A stretch of DNA of 25,082 nt from CAYNFP01 sp964396655 (GCA_964396655.1 CAYNFP010000010.1:1-25082), one strand, 5' to 3'; numbered from the stretch's first letter, positions 1 through 8,133 are shown. Notes: generated by a model not told the origin, from the sequence alone. A program made the numbers and translations.

Positions 1-38
1 AAAAAGTAGAACGTTTTTCCTTTTATCGTGTCTACTTT
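1..38 (-). terminator. Intrinsic terminator of the cohesin/dockerin operon
   Basis: Read on the minus strand, the arms AAAAGTAGA and TCTACTTTT (30-38 and 2-10) form a 9-bp stem. ACG/CGT can extend it with one bulged base. It is followed by a T run that reaches the window edge at position 1. It lies about 20 nt past the stop codon of the cohesin-domain gene. The T tract could be longer outside the window. Confidence 0.7.
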
Positions 39-58
39 TATATTATCACTACAAAAAA

Positions 59-1465
59 TTATTTTTTATCCTTTTTTTCTTCTTTTAATTCAGAATTTAA
101 TTCTTTTTTCTCTTCTTCTTTTATTTCTTTTTTATCATTTTTATTTTTATCTTTAACTTTATTTATTTTATCTTTTTTCAATTTATTATGTTTAAACTTT
201 TTTATTAAAAGTATTATTAATACTATAAATAATATACCGCTTTCTACTAATAATCCTATTATTGTATATGAGTATGTTTTTAATTTTGAATTTAAATCCT
301 TTATTTCTTCATCATTATATAATATAGCAGTATTATTTTTTGCATCGTACATATAGTAATTTTTTTCACCAGTTTCTGTATTCATTGCATATATTATTGA
401 AAAGTTTGAATCAGTTTTATATTTATATGCATTTATTTCTTCATTATTAATTGTTATTTTTGATTTTTTATATCCAAATAATGTGTTATCTTTAACACTT
501 ATAGGGAATAGTAATAAATCATTTAATTTTAACTCTGTATATTTACTATAAGTGTTATTTTCATATATATATAAATTTACTTTTCCTTCAGAGTTTTTAA
601 GCCCAATTAATGTAAATTTTGAAATATCACTTGTTAAAGCAGGAATTTGTTGGTCATTTATTGTAACTGTTGTTTCGGTATATGAATCTGGTATAGTTAA
701 AGCAATTTTTCTTTTTACTACAGTTAATTCTTCACCTTCGGTTGTTGTTACTGATATTGGATTAGGATCAACAACATTTGCTATTACAGTATATTGTTTA
801 GTAGCACCATTTTCAGCAGTTACTGTTATTGTAAATTTATTTTCACCCTCAATTACTGAGAAAGTACCGGTTCCTGATACTGAAGCTTTTCTATCATTTG
901 GAGTGGCACTTATTTTTATTGAAGTTACATTAGGATCTAATTGAGCAGTATAACTTGTTGTACTTGCACTAAAAGTTGGATTTATTTTTACGCTATCGAC
1001 AGTTAAAGCTTTTAAATTATTATCTTTTGAATATGAAGCTTCTAATTGAGCTTGAGTTATAACTGTAACTGTTGTTCCGCTAGCAATAGGACTTAAATTA
1101 ACTTCATTCCACGATATTGCTCCATAAGATTTTACAGATATTGTAGAAGATCCAGCTTTAATTGCTTTAAATGTGTAATTGTATGTTGCAGATGTTTGAG
1201 TACCATTTCCAGGATCAGCCACTGATTTTTGACCACTTACTAAGGATAATACAGTTGAATTATAATTAATAGTGTATTCCCAACTTCCTAACTTTTCAGA
1301 GGAAGATACTCTTACTGTTACAGTGAATGTTCTACCTACAACAACTTTCGAAACAGAAGATGTTGTTTTAAATGTTACTGATGCAGCATTTAAAGTAGTT
1401 GGTAGAACTACCAATGTTATTAAAAATAATAGTAATAAAAATATTATAGTTTTTATTTTTTTCAT
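59..1465 (-). CDS. Membrane-anchored cohesin-like domain protein with cadherin-like beta-sandwich
   Basis: This 468-residue surface protein starts with a signal peptide (about 1-28, cleavage near LNA/AS). Residues 29-136 look like a short cohesin-type beta-sandwich, with the hallmark stretch GSWEYTINYNSTVLSLVSG at 60-78. Residues 146-232 resemble the cadherin-like beta-sandwich (PF12733), ending in the typical NGATKQYTV. A less clear region (about 233-398) follows, then one membrane segment (about 401-421) and a highly charged Lys/Glu tail of about 47 residues, presumably cytoplasmic. The gene follows the dockerin gene by 11 nt and has an AAAGGAGG ribosome binding site, so the two share an operon. 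Cohesins bind dockerins in a Ca-dependent way, so the natural inference is that this protein holds the neighbouring glucosaminidase at the membrane. The cohesin is about 108 residues against a usual 140, so binding is not certain. Confidence 0.8.
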   Translation of the reverse strand: MKKIKTIIFLLLLFLITLVVLPTTLNAASVTFKTTSSVSKVVVGRTFTVTVRVSSSEKLGSWEYTINYNSTVLSLVSGQKSVADPGNGTQTSATYNYTFKAIKAGSSTISVKSYGAISWNEVNLSPIASGTTVTVITQAQLEASYSKDNNLKALTVDSVKINPTFSASTTSYTAQLDPNVTSIKISATPNDRKASVSGTGTFSVIEGENKFTITVTAENGATKQYTVIANVVDPNPISVTTTEGEELTVVKRKIALTIPDSYTETTVTINDQQIPALTSDISKFTLIGLKNSEGKVNLYIYENNTYSKYTELKLNDLLLFPISVKDNTLFGYKKSKITINNEEINAYKYKTDSNFSIIYAMNTETGEKNYYMYDAKNNTAILYNDEEIKDLNSKLKTYSYTIIGLLVESGILFIVLIILLIKKFKHNKLKKDKINKVKDKNKNDKKEIKEEEKKELNSELKEEKKDKK

Positions 1466-1476
1466 ATATTCCTCCT

Positions 1477-3681
1477 TTATAATTTTTTACTTCCTAATAT
1501 ATGTTTTTGAATTTGAAGTAAATCTAGAATTGTAATTTTACTATCACCACTTGTATCACCCGCTAAAGAGTAGGCACCAGATAATTTCTTTGAGTTTAAT
1601 ATATCTTTTTGAACTTGAAGTAAATCTAGAATTGAAACTTTTCCATCACCACTTGTATCTCCCTTAACAACTATATTGTAAGTTTTAACTTCATTATTTG
1701 TACTTTGAATTGTTATTTGTTGTCCTGTGGCTAATGCATTTGTTCCTTGAATAATACCTCCAGTTGAAGTTTTTATACTAACCGTTGTTGAAGGACCGTA
1801 TTGTTTAATATTGCTTATTATATTATTTGCAGTAGTAGTTTCTTTTATATTTGTAATATTTAAATCTTTTACTACTACAGGCATATTACTTAGTATTTCG
1901 CTTATTGATTTTATATCAGTTACTTTTATTACATTAATTGTGTATACTTTTATATCTCCAGTTTGAGAAGTAACTTTAATAGTTAATGTAGTGTTATCTG
2001 TATCAATATCATAATCTCCAATTCCTTCTAGAATACTTGTCGAACTAGTAGGAGTTGCATTAATGCTTATTGAAGAAACTGTATTTGATAAATAATATGT
2101 ATAACTTACAACATCTTGATCAAATTCAGTTATCGGAGTTCCGTTAATAGTTATAGAACTTAATGTATTTACAACATTTCCTATAGTAGGAAGCGAAACA
2201 GATAAAGGCATATTTTCGTAAACTGGAATTGCAAATACATATGAGTTATTAATTATGCTATTTGAATTATAAGATGAATATATATTACTTCCTTCGCTTG
2301 AAGGTGCTTGAACATTAGTCATATATTGATGTATATATTTACTATAACTAGAAGTAGGAGAGGTATTAAATTTTTGGAAGTATAGAGTATATTGGCCAGC
2401 ATTTACATATCCCGAACTAATAAATTGAGTTCCACCATATATAGCTTTTTCTCTTGTGTTCCAAGGTCTACCATAACTAGTACCGTCTCCTATTAATCCA
2501 GCTGCATAAGCAAGGCCTCTAGTAACCGCTGAATATATAACTATGTTGTTTTCTTTAACTTCGCTTGCTCCAATATTAAAATAATTATAATAACCGGTTA
2601 GTGAAGAACCATAATATGTTGATGTAGAAGTACCTGTTATAGGCTCATATGTACTTTTGGAACCACCTTCTTGAACAACTCTTGAGGCTAAGTGAGCTGC
2701 ACTAACATTATATTGTTTTCCTGCTCCTATAAAATAATTTACGTATTCATCTGCAGATAAATAACTAGAAGAACCAAAAATTGATTTTAAAATATCTGCT
2801 CCTTGAGTTGTTTCATCATAGCTAAGATTTTCAAACATAAATATATATTTTTCTGTTAAAAAGTTTCTTGGATCAATATAGAAAGCATTAACTCCATCTG
2901 TTGCTTCAAACCAGTCTTTGCCTTCTTTGGGTACTGATGATGTTCTATAAGCATCATAAATAGTACCTTGTATATAATTTCTTCCGCTTTCGCCCTCAAT
3001 AACACTTTCCCAGTTTAAGTTTGTTTTTATTGTTTTGAATTGCCAATTTGGATATTTATTATGAAGATAAACTAAATAAGGCCAATATGTACTAGGAAAC
3101 CCAGCAGCAGCTAAAACTTGCTCATATTCACTATTAGTTGCAGTAACATCAGATTTTTTAACTATATAAGTACTGCATACATATCCAATTTGATTATCAT
3201 GATAACTAATTTTATACCAGTAATCATCGCATCCATTTCCAGAAGCTAGAGTTTCTAAAACTGTAACATTAGTGCCATTTATTAATGTATGAAGTTTGTT
3301 ATCTACATAAGCATTTGGTGCACTTCTTGATGCAAGTGTTGTTGCATAAACTCTGGCAGTAAAGTTTGAAGTATTATAGCCTAAATTTATCGAACCTAAA
3401 CTTATATAACTACTACAAACATAACCATTTATTTCATTATAATTTACTTTATACCATCCATCAGAACAGCCAGTTCCCGAAACTTTATTAAAATCAGTAA
3501 TTGTAATTGTTTCACCAGAATATATGGTTGCTAAAACTGAAGAGTCAGTTGATGCACTTGATCTGATATTTAATGCAGATGCTTTTACATATGCATTTGT
3601 TTCCGCTTTAATATTAGGAATCAAAACAAAAAAAGAAAATAGCATAAAAAATAAAGTTATAATATATCTACTACTTTTCAT
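1477..3681 (-). CDS. Secreted SH3b-glucosaminidase with C-terminal type I dockerin
   Basis: A 734-residue secreted protein. It has a signal peptide (1-26, KA/ET) and two bacterial SH3 domains (about 28-95 and 107-172) that probably bind the cell wall. An endo-beta-N-acetylglucosaminidase-type domain (about 305-450) carries the putative catalytic Glu338 in SRVVQEGG and the NYFNIGA motif of GH73-like autolysins. A cadherin-like sandwich (about 507-585) and a linker domain (607-673) follow. The C-terminus is a two-repeat dockerin with calcium-loop residues D675, S677, D679 and D686, and D709, S711, D713 and D720. The likely role is cleaving peptidoglycan glycan strands. It is first in the operon, 11 nt ahead of the cohesin-like protein. 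The start is supported by an AGGAGG site. Each SH3 domain has a Cys pair (72/89 and 151/169). Confidence 0.88.
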   Translation of the reverse strand: MKSSRYIITLFFMLFSFFVLIPNIKAETNAYVKASALNIRSSASTDSSVLATIYSGETITITDFNKVSGTGCSDGWYKVNYNEINGYVCSSYISLGSINLGYNTSNFTARVYATTLASRSAPNAYVDNKLHTLINGTNVTVLETLASGNGCDDYWYKISYHDNQIGYVCSTYIVKKSDVTATNSEYEQVLAAAGFPSTYWPYLVYLHNKYPNWQFKTIKTNLNWESVIEGESGRNYIQGTIYDAYRTSSVPKEGKDWFEATDGVNAFYIDPRNFLTEKYIFMFENLSYDETTQGADILKSIFGSSSYLSADEYVNYFIGAGKQYNVSAAHLASRVVQEGGSKSTYEPITGTSTSTYYGSSLTGYYNYFNIGASEVKENNIVIYSAVTRGLAYAAGLIGDGTSYGRPWNTREKAIYGGTQFISSGYVNAGQYTLYFQKFNTSPTSSYSKYIHQYMTNVQAPSSEGSNIYSSYNSNSIINNSYVFAIPVYENMPLSVSLPTIGNVVNTLSSITINGTPITEFDQDVVSYTYYLSNTVSSISINATPTSSTSILEGIGDYDIDTDNTTLTIKVTSQTGDIKVYTINVIKVTDIKSISEILSNMPVVVKDLNITNIKETTTANNIISNIKQYGPSTTVSIKTSTGGIIQGTNALATGQQITIQSTNNEVKTYNIVVKGDTSGDGKVSILDLLQVQKDILNSKKLSGAYSLAGDTSGDSKITILDLLQIQKHILGSKKL

Positions 3682-3715
3682 TGTTTTTTCCTCCTATTAT
3701 TATTGTTGTAATTTT

Positions 3716-3721
3716 ATTATA
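3716..3721 (-). promoter_or_regulatory. Putative -10 box of the dockerin/cohesin operon
   Basis: Reading leftward, TATAAT occupies 3721-3716, about 35 nt ahead of the glucosaminidase start codon at 3681. A weak -35 (TTTATT) sits 16 nt upstream. An imperfect inverted repeat, TTGTTGTAA (3703-3711) and TTATAACAA (3717-3725), overlaps the -10 and could be an operator. In DNA this AT-rich both calls are tentative. Confidence 0.4.
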
Positions 3722-3817
3722 ACAAATTGAGCATAATAATAAAGCATAAAGGGCTTTCTAGATATAATATTTACACAAATTTACATAATTATTTATATAT
3801 AGAAAAATTAATTAAAA

Positions 3818-3828
3818 TGATATATAAT
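3818..3828 (+). promoter_or_regulatory. Putative extended -10 promoter of tagO
   Basis: TGATATATAAT contains TATAAT (3823-3828) and the alternative extended form TGA-TATATA. It lies 27 nt before the ATG at 3855 and 11 nt before the AAGGAG ribosome binding site (3840-3845). No good -35 is visible at 16-18 nt, so the call rests on the extended -10 alone. The rest of the 173-nt divergent spacer (3682-3854) shows only a weak AAAGC/GCTTT hairpin at 3741-3757. Confidence 0.4.
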
Positions 3829-3854
3829 TGAATTGTTATAAGGAGTAATAAATT

Positions 3855-4895
3855 ATGGGTCTTAAGGTAAATGGATATAGTGCTTTTTTAGTTTTGGGAG
3901 TATGCTTTTTATCATCATATTTGTTGGTTTGGTTAATGAGAAAAGTTGCTACACATGTGGGAGTTATGGATATACCAAATGAAAGAAAAATCCATAAAAA
4001 ACCAATTCCTCTTTTAGGCGGAATAGGTATATTTTTATCGTTTTTATTGGGTTACATGATTTTTGGGACTAAAAGCGATATTATGTCTTCGATATTAATA
4101 GCATCATTTTTAATTTTATTATTAGGAATTTTTGATGATATTAAACCAATTAAAGCAAGTTATAAATTTATTGTTCATATTTTAATTGCGTCAATTATTG
4201 TTTTTTATGGCGGTTTAGAATTAAGTTATGCCTCAATATTTGGATACACTATAAATTTTGGGATTTTAGCTCCATTTGTATCAATATTACTAATAGTCAG
4301 TGTTATTAATGCAATGAATTTAATAGATGGTTTAGATGGATTATGTGCTGGTATATCATCAATATATTTTTTTACTATAGCTGTTATAGGATTTATATTA
4401 AATAAATTTGGTGGATTAGATATAATGATTTCAATTATTATGTTAGGAGCTATTTTAGGATTTTTAGTACATAATTTTCCTCCAGCTAAAATTTTTATGG
4501 GAGATGCAGGATCTACATTTATAGGCCTTATGATATCTGTAATAATTTTAATTGGATTTAAAACCTTAACTTTAACTTCATTAATAATCCCTTTATTAGT
4601 TTTAGCAATCCCAATTTTGGATACATTATTTGCTATTATTAGAAGAAAATTAAAACATAAACCAGCTATGGAACCAGATAAAGAGCATTTACATCACCAA
4701 TTATTAAGAATGACTTTATCAAAGACAAAATCTGTTTTAATTATATATGCTATAAATATAATTTTCTCAATTACAAGCATTTTTTATACAATAGGCTATA
4801 AAACTGAAATGATTATTTGCTATATATTTTTATTGTTTTTAGTAATATTTCTTGTATTAAAAACAAATATAATTTTTGAAAGAAGAAAAAATTAG
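3855..4895 (+). CDS. tagO: Undecaprenyl-phosphate N-acetylhexosamine-1-phosphate transferase (TagO/WecA family)
   Basis: A 346-residue polytopic membrane enzyme of the MraY/WecA/TagO family. It would transfer GlcNAc-1-phosphate (or a related sugar phosphate) from the UDP-sugar to undecaprenyl phosphate, the first membrane step of wall teichoic acid or capsule-type glycan assembly. Diagnostic segments are present in order: the N-terminal DIPNERKIHKKPIPLLGG (39-56), the metal-binding Asp pair GIFDD (91-95), NAMNLIDGLDGL (152-163), FMGDAGS (214-220) and the cytoplasmic His-rich loop HLHHQLLRM (about 281-289). About ten or eleven membrane segments are predicted by eye. WecA/TagO is favoured over MraY because of the HLHHQL loop and the gene context. 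Its own promoter region is divergent from the dockerin operon, and it converges on the GT2/galE pair. The substrate sugar cannot be read from the sequence. Confidence 0.9.
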   Translation: MGLKVNGYSAFLVLGVCFLSSYLLVWLMRKVATHVGVMDIPNERKIHKKPIPLLGGIGIFLSFLLGYMIFGTKSDIMSSILIASFLILLLGIFDDIKPIKASYKFIVHILIASIIVFYGGLELSYASIFGYTINFGILAPFVSILLIVSVINAMNLIDGLDGLCAGISSIYFFTIAVIGFILNKFGGLDIMISIIMLGAILGFLVHNFPPAKIFMGDAGSTFIGLMISVIILIGFKTLTLTSLIIPLLVLAIPILDTLFAIIRRKLKHKPAMEPDKEHLHHQLLRMTLSKTKSVLIIYAINIIFSITSIFYTIGYKTEMIICYIFLLFLVIFLVLKTNIIFERRKN

Positions 4896-4921
4896 ATATT
4901 TATTTATTTATCTAATTTTTT
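4886..4921. terminator. Bidirectional intrinsic terminator between tagO and the GT2 gene
   Basis: A perfect 13-bp inverted repeat (4886-4898 with 4909-4921) around a 10-nt loop has an A run on the left and a T run on the right, so it can terminate transcription from either side. It contains the stop codons of both flanking genes (TAG 4893-4895 on plus, TAA 4906-4904 on minus). The two convergent genes are separated by only 8 nt. Confidence 0.8.
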
Positions 4922-5935
4922 TAATATTTTGTTAAATAATTTATTTTTAAATAATAGTTTAATAAATAATCTATTAATAAATAAATTATATAAAAATTTG
5001 CTATTAACAAAGTAATTAACTAATTTATAAACTTTTGATTTTTTATAATATTTATTATTTTTATAATCTAAATTTTTCAAAAAAATAATAGTTCTATCTC
5101 TTAAAATTTTTCTTTCTTTTTTATTAGATAAAAGTTCACCTTCAAAAGCTCTATATAATGTATGAGTTAATAAAATATAATCTATTTCTTCTTTATATTC
5201 ATTATACAAATTATTATTTATAAAATTGTCTAACAAATGATTTAAAGCATCATTTGATTCAATTAATTTTTCAAAATTTACTTTATGTGAAAGTCCGTTA
5301 TTAGAAACAACATAGTTGTACACTACTTTAGGTATATGTCTTATATTATTAGCTTTAGCAAGAGCTAAAAGACTAATATTAATATCTTCTCCAATAGAGG
5401 TAAATACAAATGATTCTTCTGAAATTAATTCTTTTTTTATTAATTTAATACATAAAGAAGGCTTATATAATAATATTTCTTTATTACCTTTTAAATTATC
5501 TTTTGTATTTGGTCCACCACACATTCTTTTTATGATTTTATAATTTTCATATAGTTCAAGGTAATCGCCTATAACTATATCTGCATTTGTTTTTTCAATA
5601 CATTTAATAAATGAAGAAATTGTATCTTTTTCTAAAAAATCATCAGCATCTATAAAATAAATGTAATTCCCTTTAGAGTTATCAAAACCTTTTTTCCTAG
5701 CATAATTTGGACCTTGTTTGTTTTCGCTTAATACTTTTATATTTTTATATTTTTTTGAATATTCTCTTAATATATTTAAAGTATTATCATTTGAATTATT
5801 ATCCACTATTATTATTTCAATATTTTTATATTTTTGTATAATCAAAGAGTTAATAAGTTTATCAATTTTATGGGACACATTGTAAGCGGGAATTATTATG
5901 CTTATAAATATATTATCTGTATTCTTTTTACCCAT
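4904..5935 (-). CDS. Family 2 glycosyltransferase (surface glycan synthesis)
   Basis: A 343-residue GT-A fold glycosyltransferase. It shows the family start IIIPAYNV (13-20), the nucleotide-binding VDNNSND (44-50), the metal-binding DADD (96-99) following YIYFI, and a GED motif near 185 typical of the acceptor/catalytic region. The C-terminal ~100 residues are Lys/Asn/Leu-rich without clear membrane segments. It would transfer a sugar from a nucleotide donor to a growing glycan on the cytoplasmic face. It follows galE by 15 nt with an AAAGGAGTG ribosome binding site, so galE and this gene are one operon, and UDP-galactose made by GalE is a plausible donor. Donor and acceptor specificity cannot be determined. 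Confidence 0.87.
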   Translation of the reverse strand: MGKKNTDNIFISIIIPAYNVSHKIDKLINSLIIQKYKNIEIIIVDNNSNDNTLNILREYSKKYKNIKVLSENKQGPNYARKKGFDNSKGNYIYFIDADDFLEKDTISSFIKCIEKTNADIVIGDYLELYENYKIIKRMCGGPNTKDNLKGNKEILLYKPSLCIKLIKKELISEESFVFTSIGEDINISLLALAKANNIRHIPKVVYNYVVSNNGLSHKVNFEKLIESNDALNHLLDNFINNNLYNEYKEEIDYILLTHTLYRAFEGELLSNKKERKILRDRTIIFLKNLDYKNNKYYKKSKVYKLVNYFVNSKFLYNLFINRLFIKLLFKNKLFNKILKKLDK

Positions 5936-5950
5936 AATAACACTCCTTTA

Positions 5951-6952
5951 TTATTTATGATTTTCAAAATTCCAAGCATCTTTTAACATTTCTTCAAGTG
6001 TTTTTTTAGCTTCAAAACCCAATTCTTTTTTGGCTTTTTTTGTGTCACTATAACAAACATCTATATCTCCGCTTCTTCTTGGAGCTATTTTGTAATTTAT
6101 TTTTATTCCGTTAACTTTTTCAAATGTTTTAATTAAATCTAAAACACTATACCCATTACCAGTTCCTAAATTATATATATATAAACCATGTTTTTCTTTT
6201 ATTAATTTTTCTAATGCTTTAATATGTCCCATAGCTAAATCAATTACGTGTATATAATCTCTTACGCCAGTACCATCTGGTGTATTATAATCATTTCCAA
6301 AAACATTAAGAACTTCAAGTTCACCACTTGCAACTTTTAATAAATAAGGAACTAAATTGCTTGGTATACCATTTGGTTCTTCTCCTATTAATCCACTTTT
6401 ATGTGCTCCAATTGGATTAAAATATCTAAGTATACATATATTAAAACTATTATCAGATTTATATAAATCTTTTAGTATTCCTTCAACATATAATTTGCTT
6501 GTTCCATATGGATTTGTTGTTCCGCCAGTTTCACATTCTTCTGTTATTGGAACTATTTTAGGATTTCCATATACTGTAGCGCTACTACTAAAAACAAGAT
6601 TTTTGCAGTTATATTTTTTCATCATACTAAGTAAAACCAATACTGAAGATACGTTGTTTATGTAGTATTCTATTGGCTTTGCTACAGATTCTCCAACAGC
6701 TTTGTAAGCAGCAAAATCAATTACAGAATCAATATGATTTTCTTCAAATATTTTATTTAAAATATTTTCATCAAGCATATTTCCTTCATAAAGTTTAACT
6801 TTTTTACTTGTAATCTTTTCTATATTTTTAATAACACTTTTCTTGCTGTTACTAAAATTATCTAAAACAACTATATCATAATTATTATTTAAGAGTTCAA
6901 CACAAGTATGACTTCCTATATAACCAGCACCACCCGTTACTAATATACTCAT
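5951..6952 (-). CDS. galE: UDP-glucose 4-epimerase
   Basis: An extended short-chain dehydrogenase of 333 residues that interconverts UDP-glucose and UDP-galactose (possibly also the N-acetyl forms) using bound NAD. The NAD-binding GGAGYIGSH is at 7-15. The catalytic SSSATVYG and YGTSK segments match GalE, as do the NPIGAH and GVRDYIHV regions and a full-length C-terminus. I start it at the ATG at 6952. An upstream in-frame GTG at 6961 would add three residues, but that GTG lies inside the AGGTGA ribosome binding site, which is spaced correctly for the ATG. It is first in a two-gene operon with the GT2 gene and divergent from the large glycan operon, so it probably feeds UDP-galactose into that pathway. 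Confidence 0.93.
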   Translation of the reverse strand: MSILVTGGAGYIGSHTCVELLNNNYDIVVLDNFSNSKKSVIKNIEKITSKKVKLYEGNMLDENILNKIFEENHIDSVIDFAAYKAVGESVAKPIEYYINNVSSVLVLLSMMKKYNCKNLVFSSSATVYGNPKIVPITEECETGGTTNPYGTSKLYVEGILKDLYKSDNSFNICILRYFNPIGAHKSGLIGEEPNGIPSNLVPYLLKVASGELEVLNVFGNDYNTPDGTGVRDYIHVIDLAMGHIKALEKLIKEKHGLYIYNLGTGNGYSVLDLIKTFEKVNGIKINYKIAPRRSGDIDVCYSDTKKAKKELGFEAKKTLEEMLKDAWNFENHK

Positions 6953-6969
6953 TTTTATCACCTAAAATA

Positions 6970-6978
6970 AATATATCA
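6970..6978 (-). promoter_or_regulatory. Putative extended -10 promoter of galE
   Basis: On the minus strand TGATATATT provides a TG-extended -10 (TATATT) only 6 nt ahead of the AGGTGA ribosome binding site of galE. No convincing -35 is seen. The implied leader would be very short. Confidence 0.35.
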
Positions 6979-7020
6979 TAAATAATAGATTTAGACTATA
7001 AAAAGTATTTAAAAGCTTGG

Positions 7021-7049
7021 TGTTTTCAAAGAATAAATTATGATATAAT
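7021..7049 (+). promoter_or_regulatory. Putative promoter of the eight-gene glycan operon
   Basis: TGATATAAT (7041-7049) is a consensus -10 with the TGN extension. A weak -35 (TGTTTT, 7021-7026) sits 17 nt upstream. The ribosome binding site AGGGAG (7055-7060) begins 5 nt after the -10, which implies a very short leader. The site lies in the 116-nt spacer shared with the divergent galE. Confidence 0.55.
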
Positions 7050-7068
7050 TAACTAGGGAGTAGGTAGC

Positions 7069-7779
7069 ATGAAAAAAATACTTTTAATAATTCCAGCATT
7101 TAATGAAGAAAAAAATATTTTAAATGCTTTTAATGCAGTAAAAAAATATAATAAAGAAAATAAAATTAAATATGATGTTATTGTAATTAATGACGGATCT
7201 ACTGATGATACTGAAAAAATATTAATTAAGAATAAAATTCCTTGTATAAGTTTAATAAATAATCTTGGTATAGGAGGAGCAGTACAAACAGGATTTAAAT
7301 ATGCATATGAAAATAATTATGATATTGCTGTTCAATTTGATGGTGATGGCCAACATGATATCAATTTTGTGAAGAATATTATAAGACCGCTAATTAACAA
7401 TCAAGCAGACTGTGTTATAGGTAGTAGATTTATTGGAAATATCAGTAAATACAAATCAACTTTTTTAAGAAGAATAGGAATAAAATTATTATCAATTGAA
7501 ATTAATTTATTTACTCATAAAAAAATAAAAGATCCAACATCAGGTTTTAGGGCATTTAATAAAAAAACCATAAAATATCTTTCAAATAATTATCCTTTGG
7601 AATATCCGGAACCCGTATCTATAGTAATGATTCTAAAAAATAAATTTAAGATAATTGAAATTCCTGTTAAAATGAAAGACAGAAAAAACGGAGTATCATC
7701 TATAAATTCTTGGAAATCTATTTATTATATGGTTAATGTTGTTTTATCTATTTTTATTGTGAGTATTAAGGAGAAATAA
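7069..7779 (+). CDS. Family 2 glycosyltransferase, polyprenyl-phosphate sugar synthase (DPM1-like)
   Basis: A 236-residue GT2 enzyme without obvious membrane anchors. Motifs are IIPAFNEE (7-14), INDGSTDDT (40-48), the metal-binding DGDGQHD (91-97), a GSRF segment and DPTSGFRAF near 155-163. This layout matches dolichyl/polyprenyl-phosphate mannose or glucose synthases and GtrB-like proteins, which load a sugar onto undecaprenyl phosphate for use outside the cell. It is the first gene of the glycan operon and is 2 nt from a DUF2304 gene, a pairing widespread in polysaccharide clusters. That supports a lipid-linked sugar product. The sugar itself is unknown. Confidence 0.87.
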   Translation: MKKILLIIPAFNEEKNILNAFNAVKKYNKENKIKYDVIVINDGSTDDTEKILIKNKIPCISLINNLGIGGAVQTGFKYAYENNYDIAVQFDGDGQHDINFVKNIIRPLINNQADCVIGSRFIGNISKYKSTFLRRIGIKLLSIEINLFTHKKIKDPTSGFRAFNKKTIKYLSNNYPLEYPEPVSIVMILKNKFKIIEIPVKMKDRKNGVSSINSWKSIYYMVNVVLSIFIVSIKEK

Positions 7780-7781
7780 TT

Positions 7782-8123
7782 ATGAGTTTAAATTTAAGAA
7801 TATCTATATTAATATTTGTTATACTTTTAATAATAATTATATTTTTAATTTTAAGAAAAGGTAAATTATCAATTAAATACGCTATTTTATGGTTAATGGC
7901 ATGCTTTCTAATGCTTTTATTAATATTATTTCCTGGGATTTTAAATTTTATATCAACAAAAATGGGATTTGAAGTACAATCAAATTTTGTTTTTTCAATA
8001 TTTATTGTCATGCTTTTATTAATTAATTTATCTATTACTATAATAGTTTCGAAACAAAAAGAAAAAATAAATTTATTAATAAGAGAAGTTTCAATGTTAA
8101 AAAAACAAATTAAAAATAAGTAG
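7782..8123 (+). CDS. DUF2304 family small membrane protein
   Basis: A 113-residue protein with three hydrophobic segments (about 7-24, 34-52 and 68-88) and a basic, probably coiled-coil C-terminus (about 90-113). The pattern of a short basic loop (RKGKLSIKYAILWL), a conserved LFPG and a C-terminal helix that ends in LKKQ is that of DUF2304 (PF10066). This family lies almost always next to GT2 polyprenyl-phosphate sugar synthases, as here. Its biochemical role is not established. It may anchor the soluble GT2 partner or act with it in lipid-linked sugar transfer, which is inference from context. The ribosome binding site AAGGAG lies within the end of the upstream gene, which indicates translational coupling. 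Confidence 0.85.
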   Translation: MSLNLRISILIFVILLIIIIFLILRKGKLSIKYAILWLMACFLMLLLILFPGILNFISTKMGFEVQSNFVFSIFIVMLLLINLSITIIVSKQKEKINLLIREVSMLKKQIKNK

Positions 8124-8133
8124 AGGATACATT

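Noticed and set aside
552..944. Plus-strand ORF antisense to the cohesin gene
   Set aside because: It is a shadow of the coding gene, has no ribosome binding site and shows no recognisable domain. The same holds for 1272-1535, 5316-5543 and 6357-6665.
59..1465. Full cellulosome scaffoldin
   Set aside because: There is only one cohesin-like domain and no carbohydrate-binding module, dockerin or polysaccharide-degrading cargo in the window.
3855..4895. MraY of peptidoglycan synthesis
   Set aside because: The HLHHQL loop and the lack of neighbouring mur genes favour the WecA/TagO branch.
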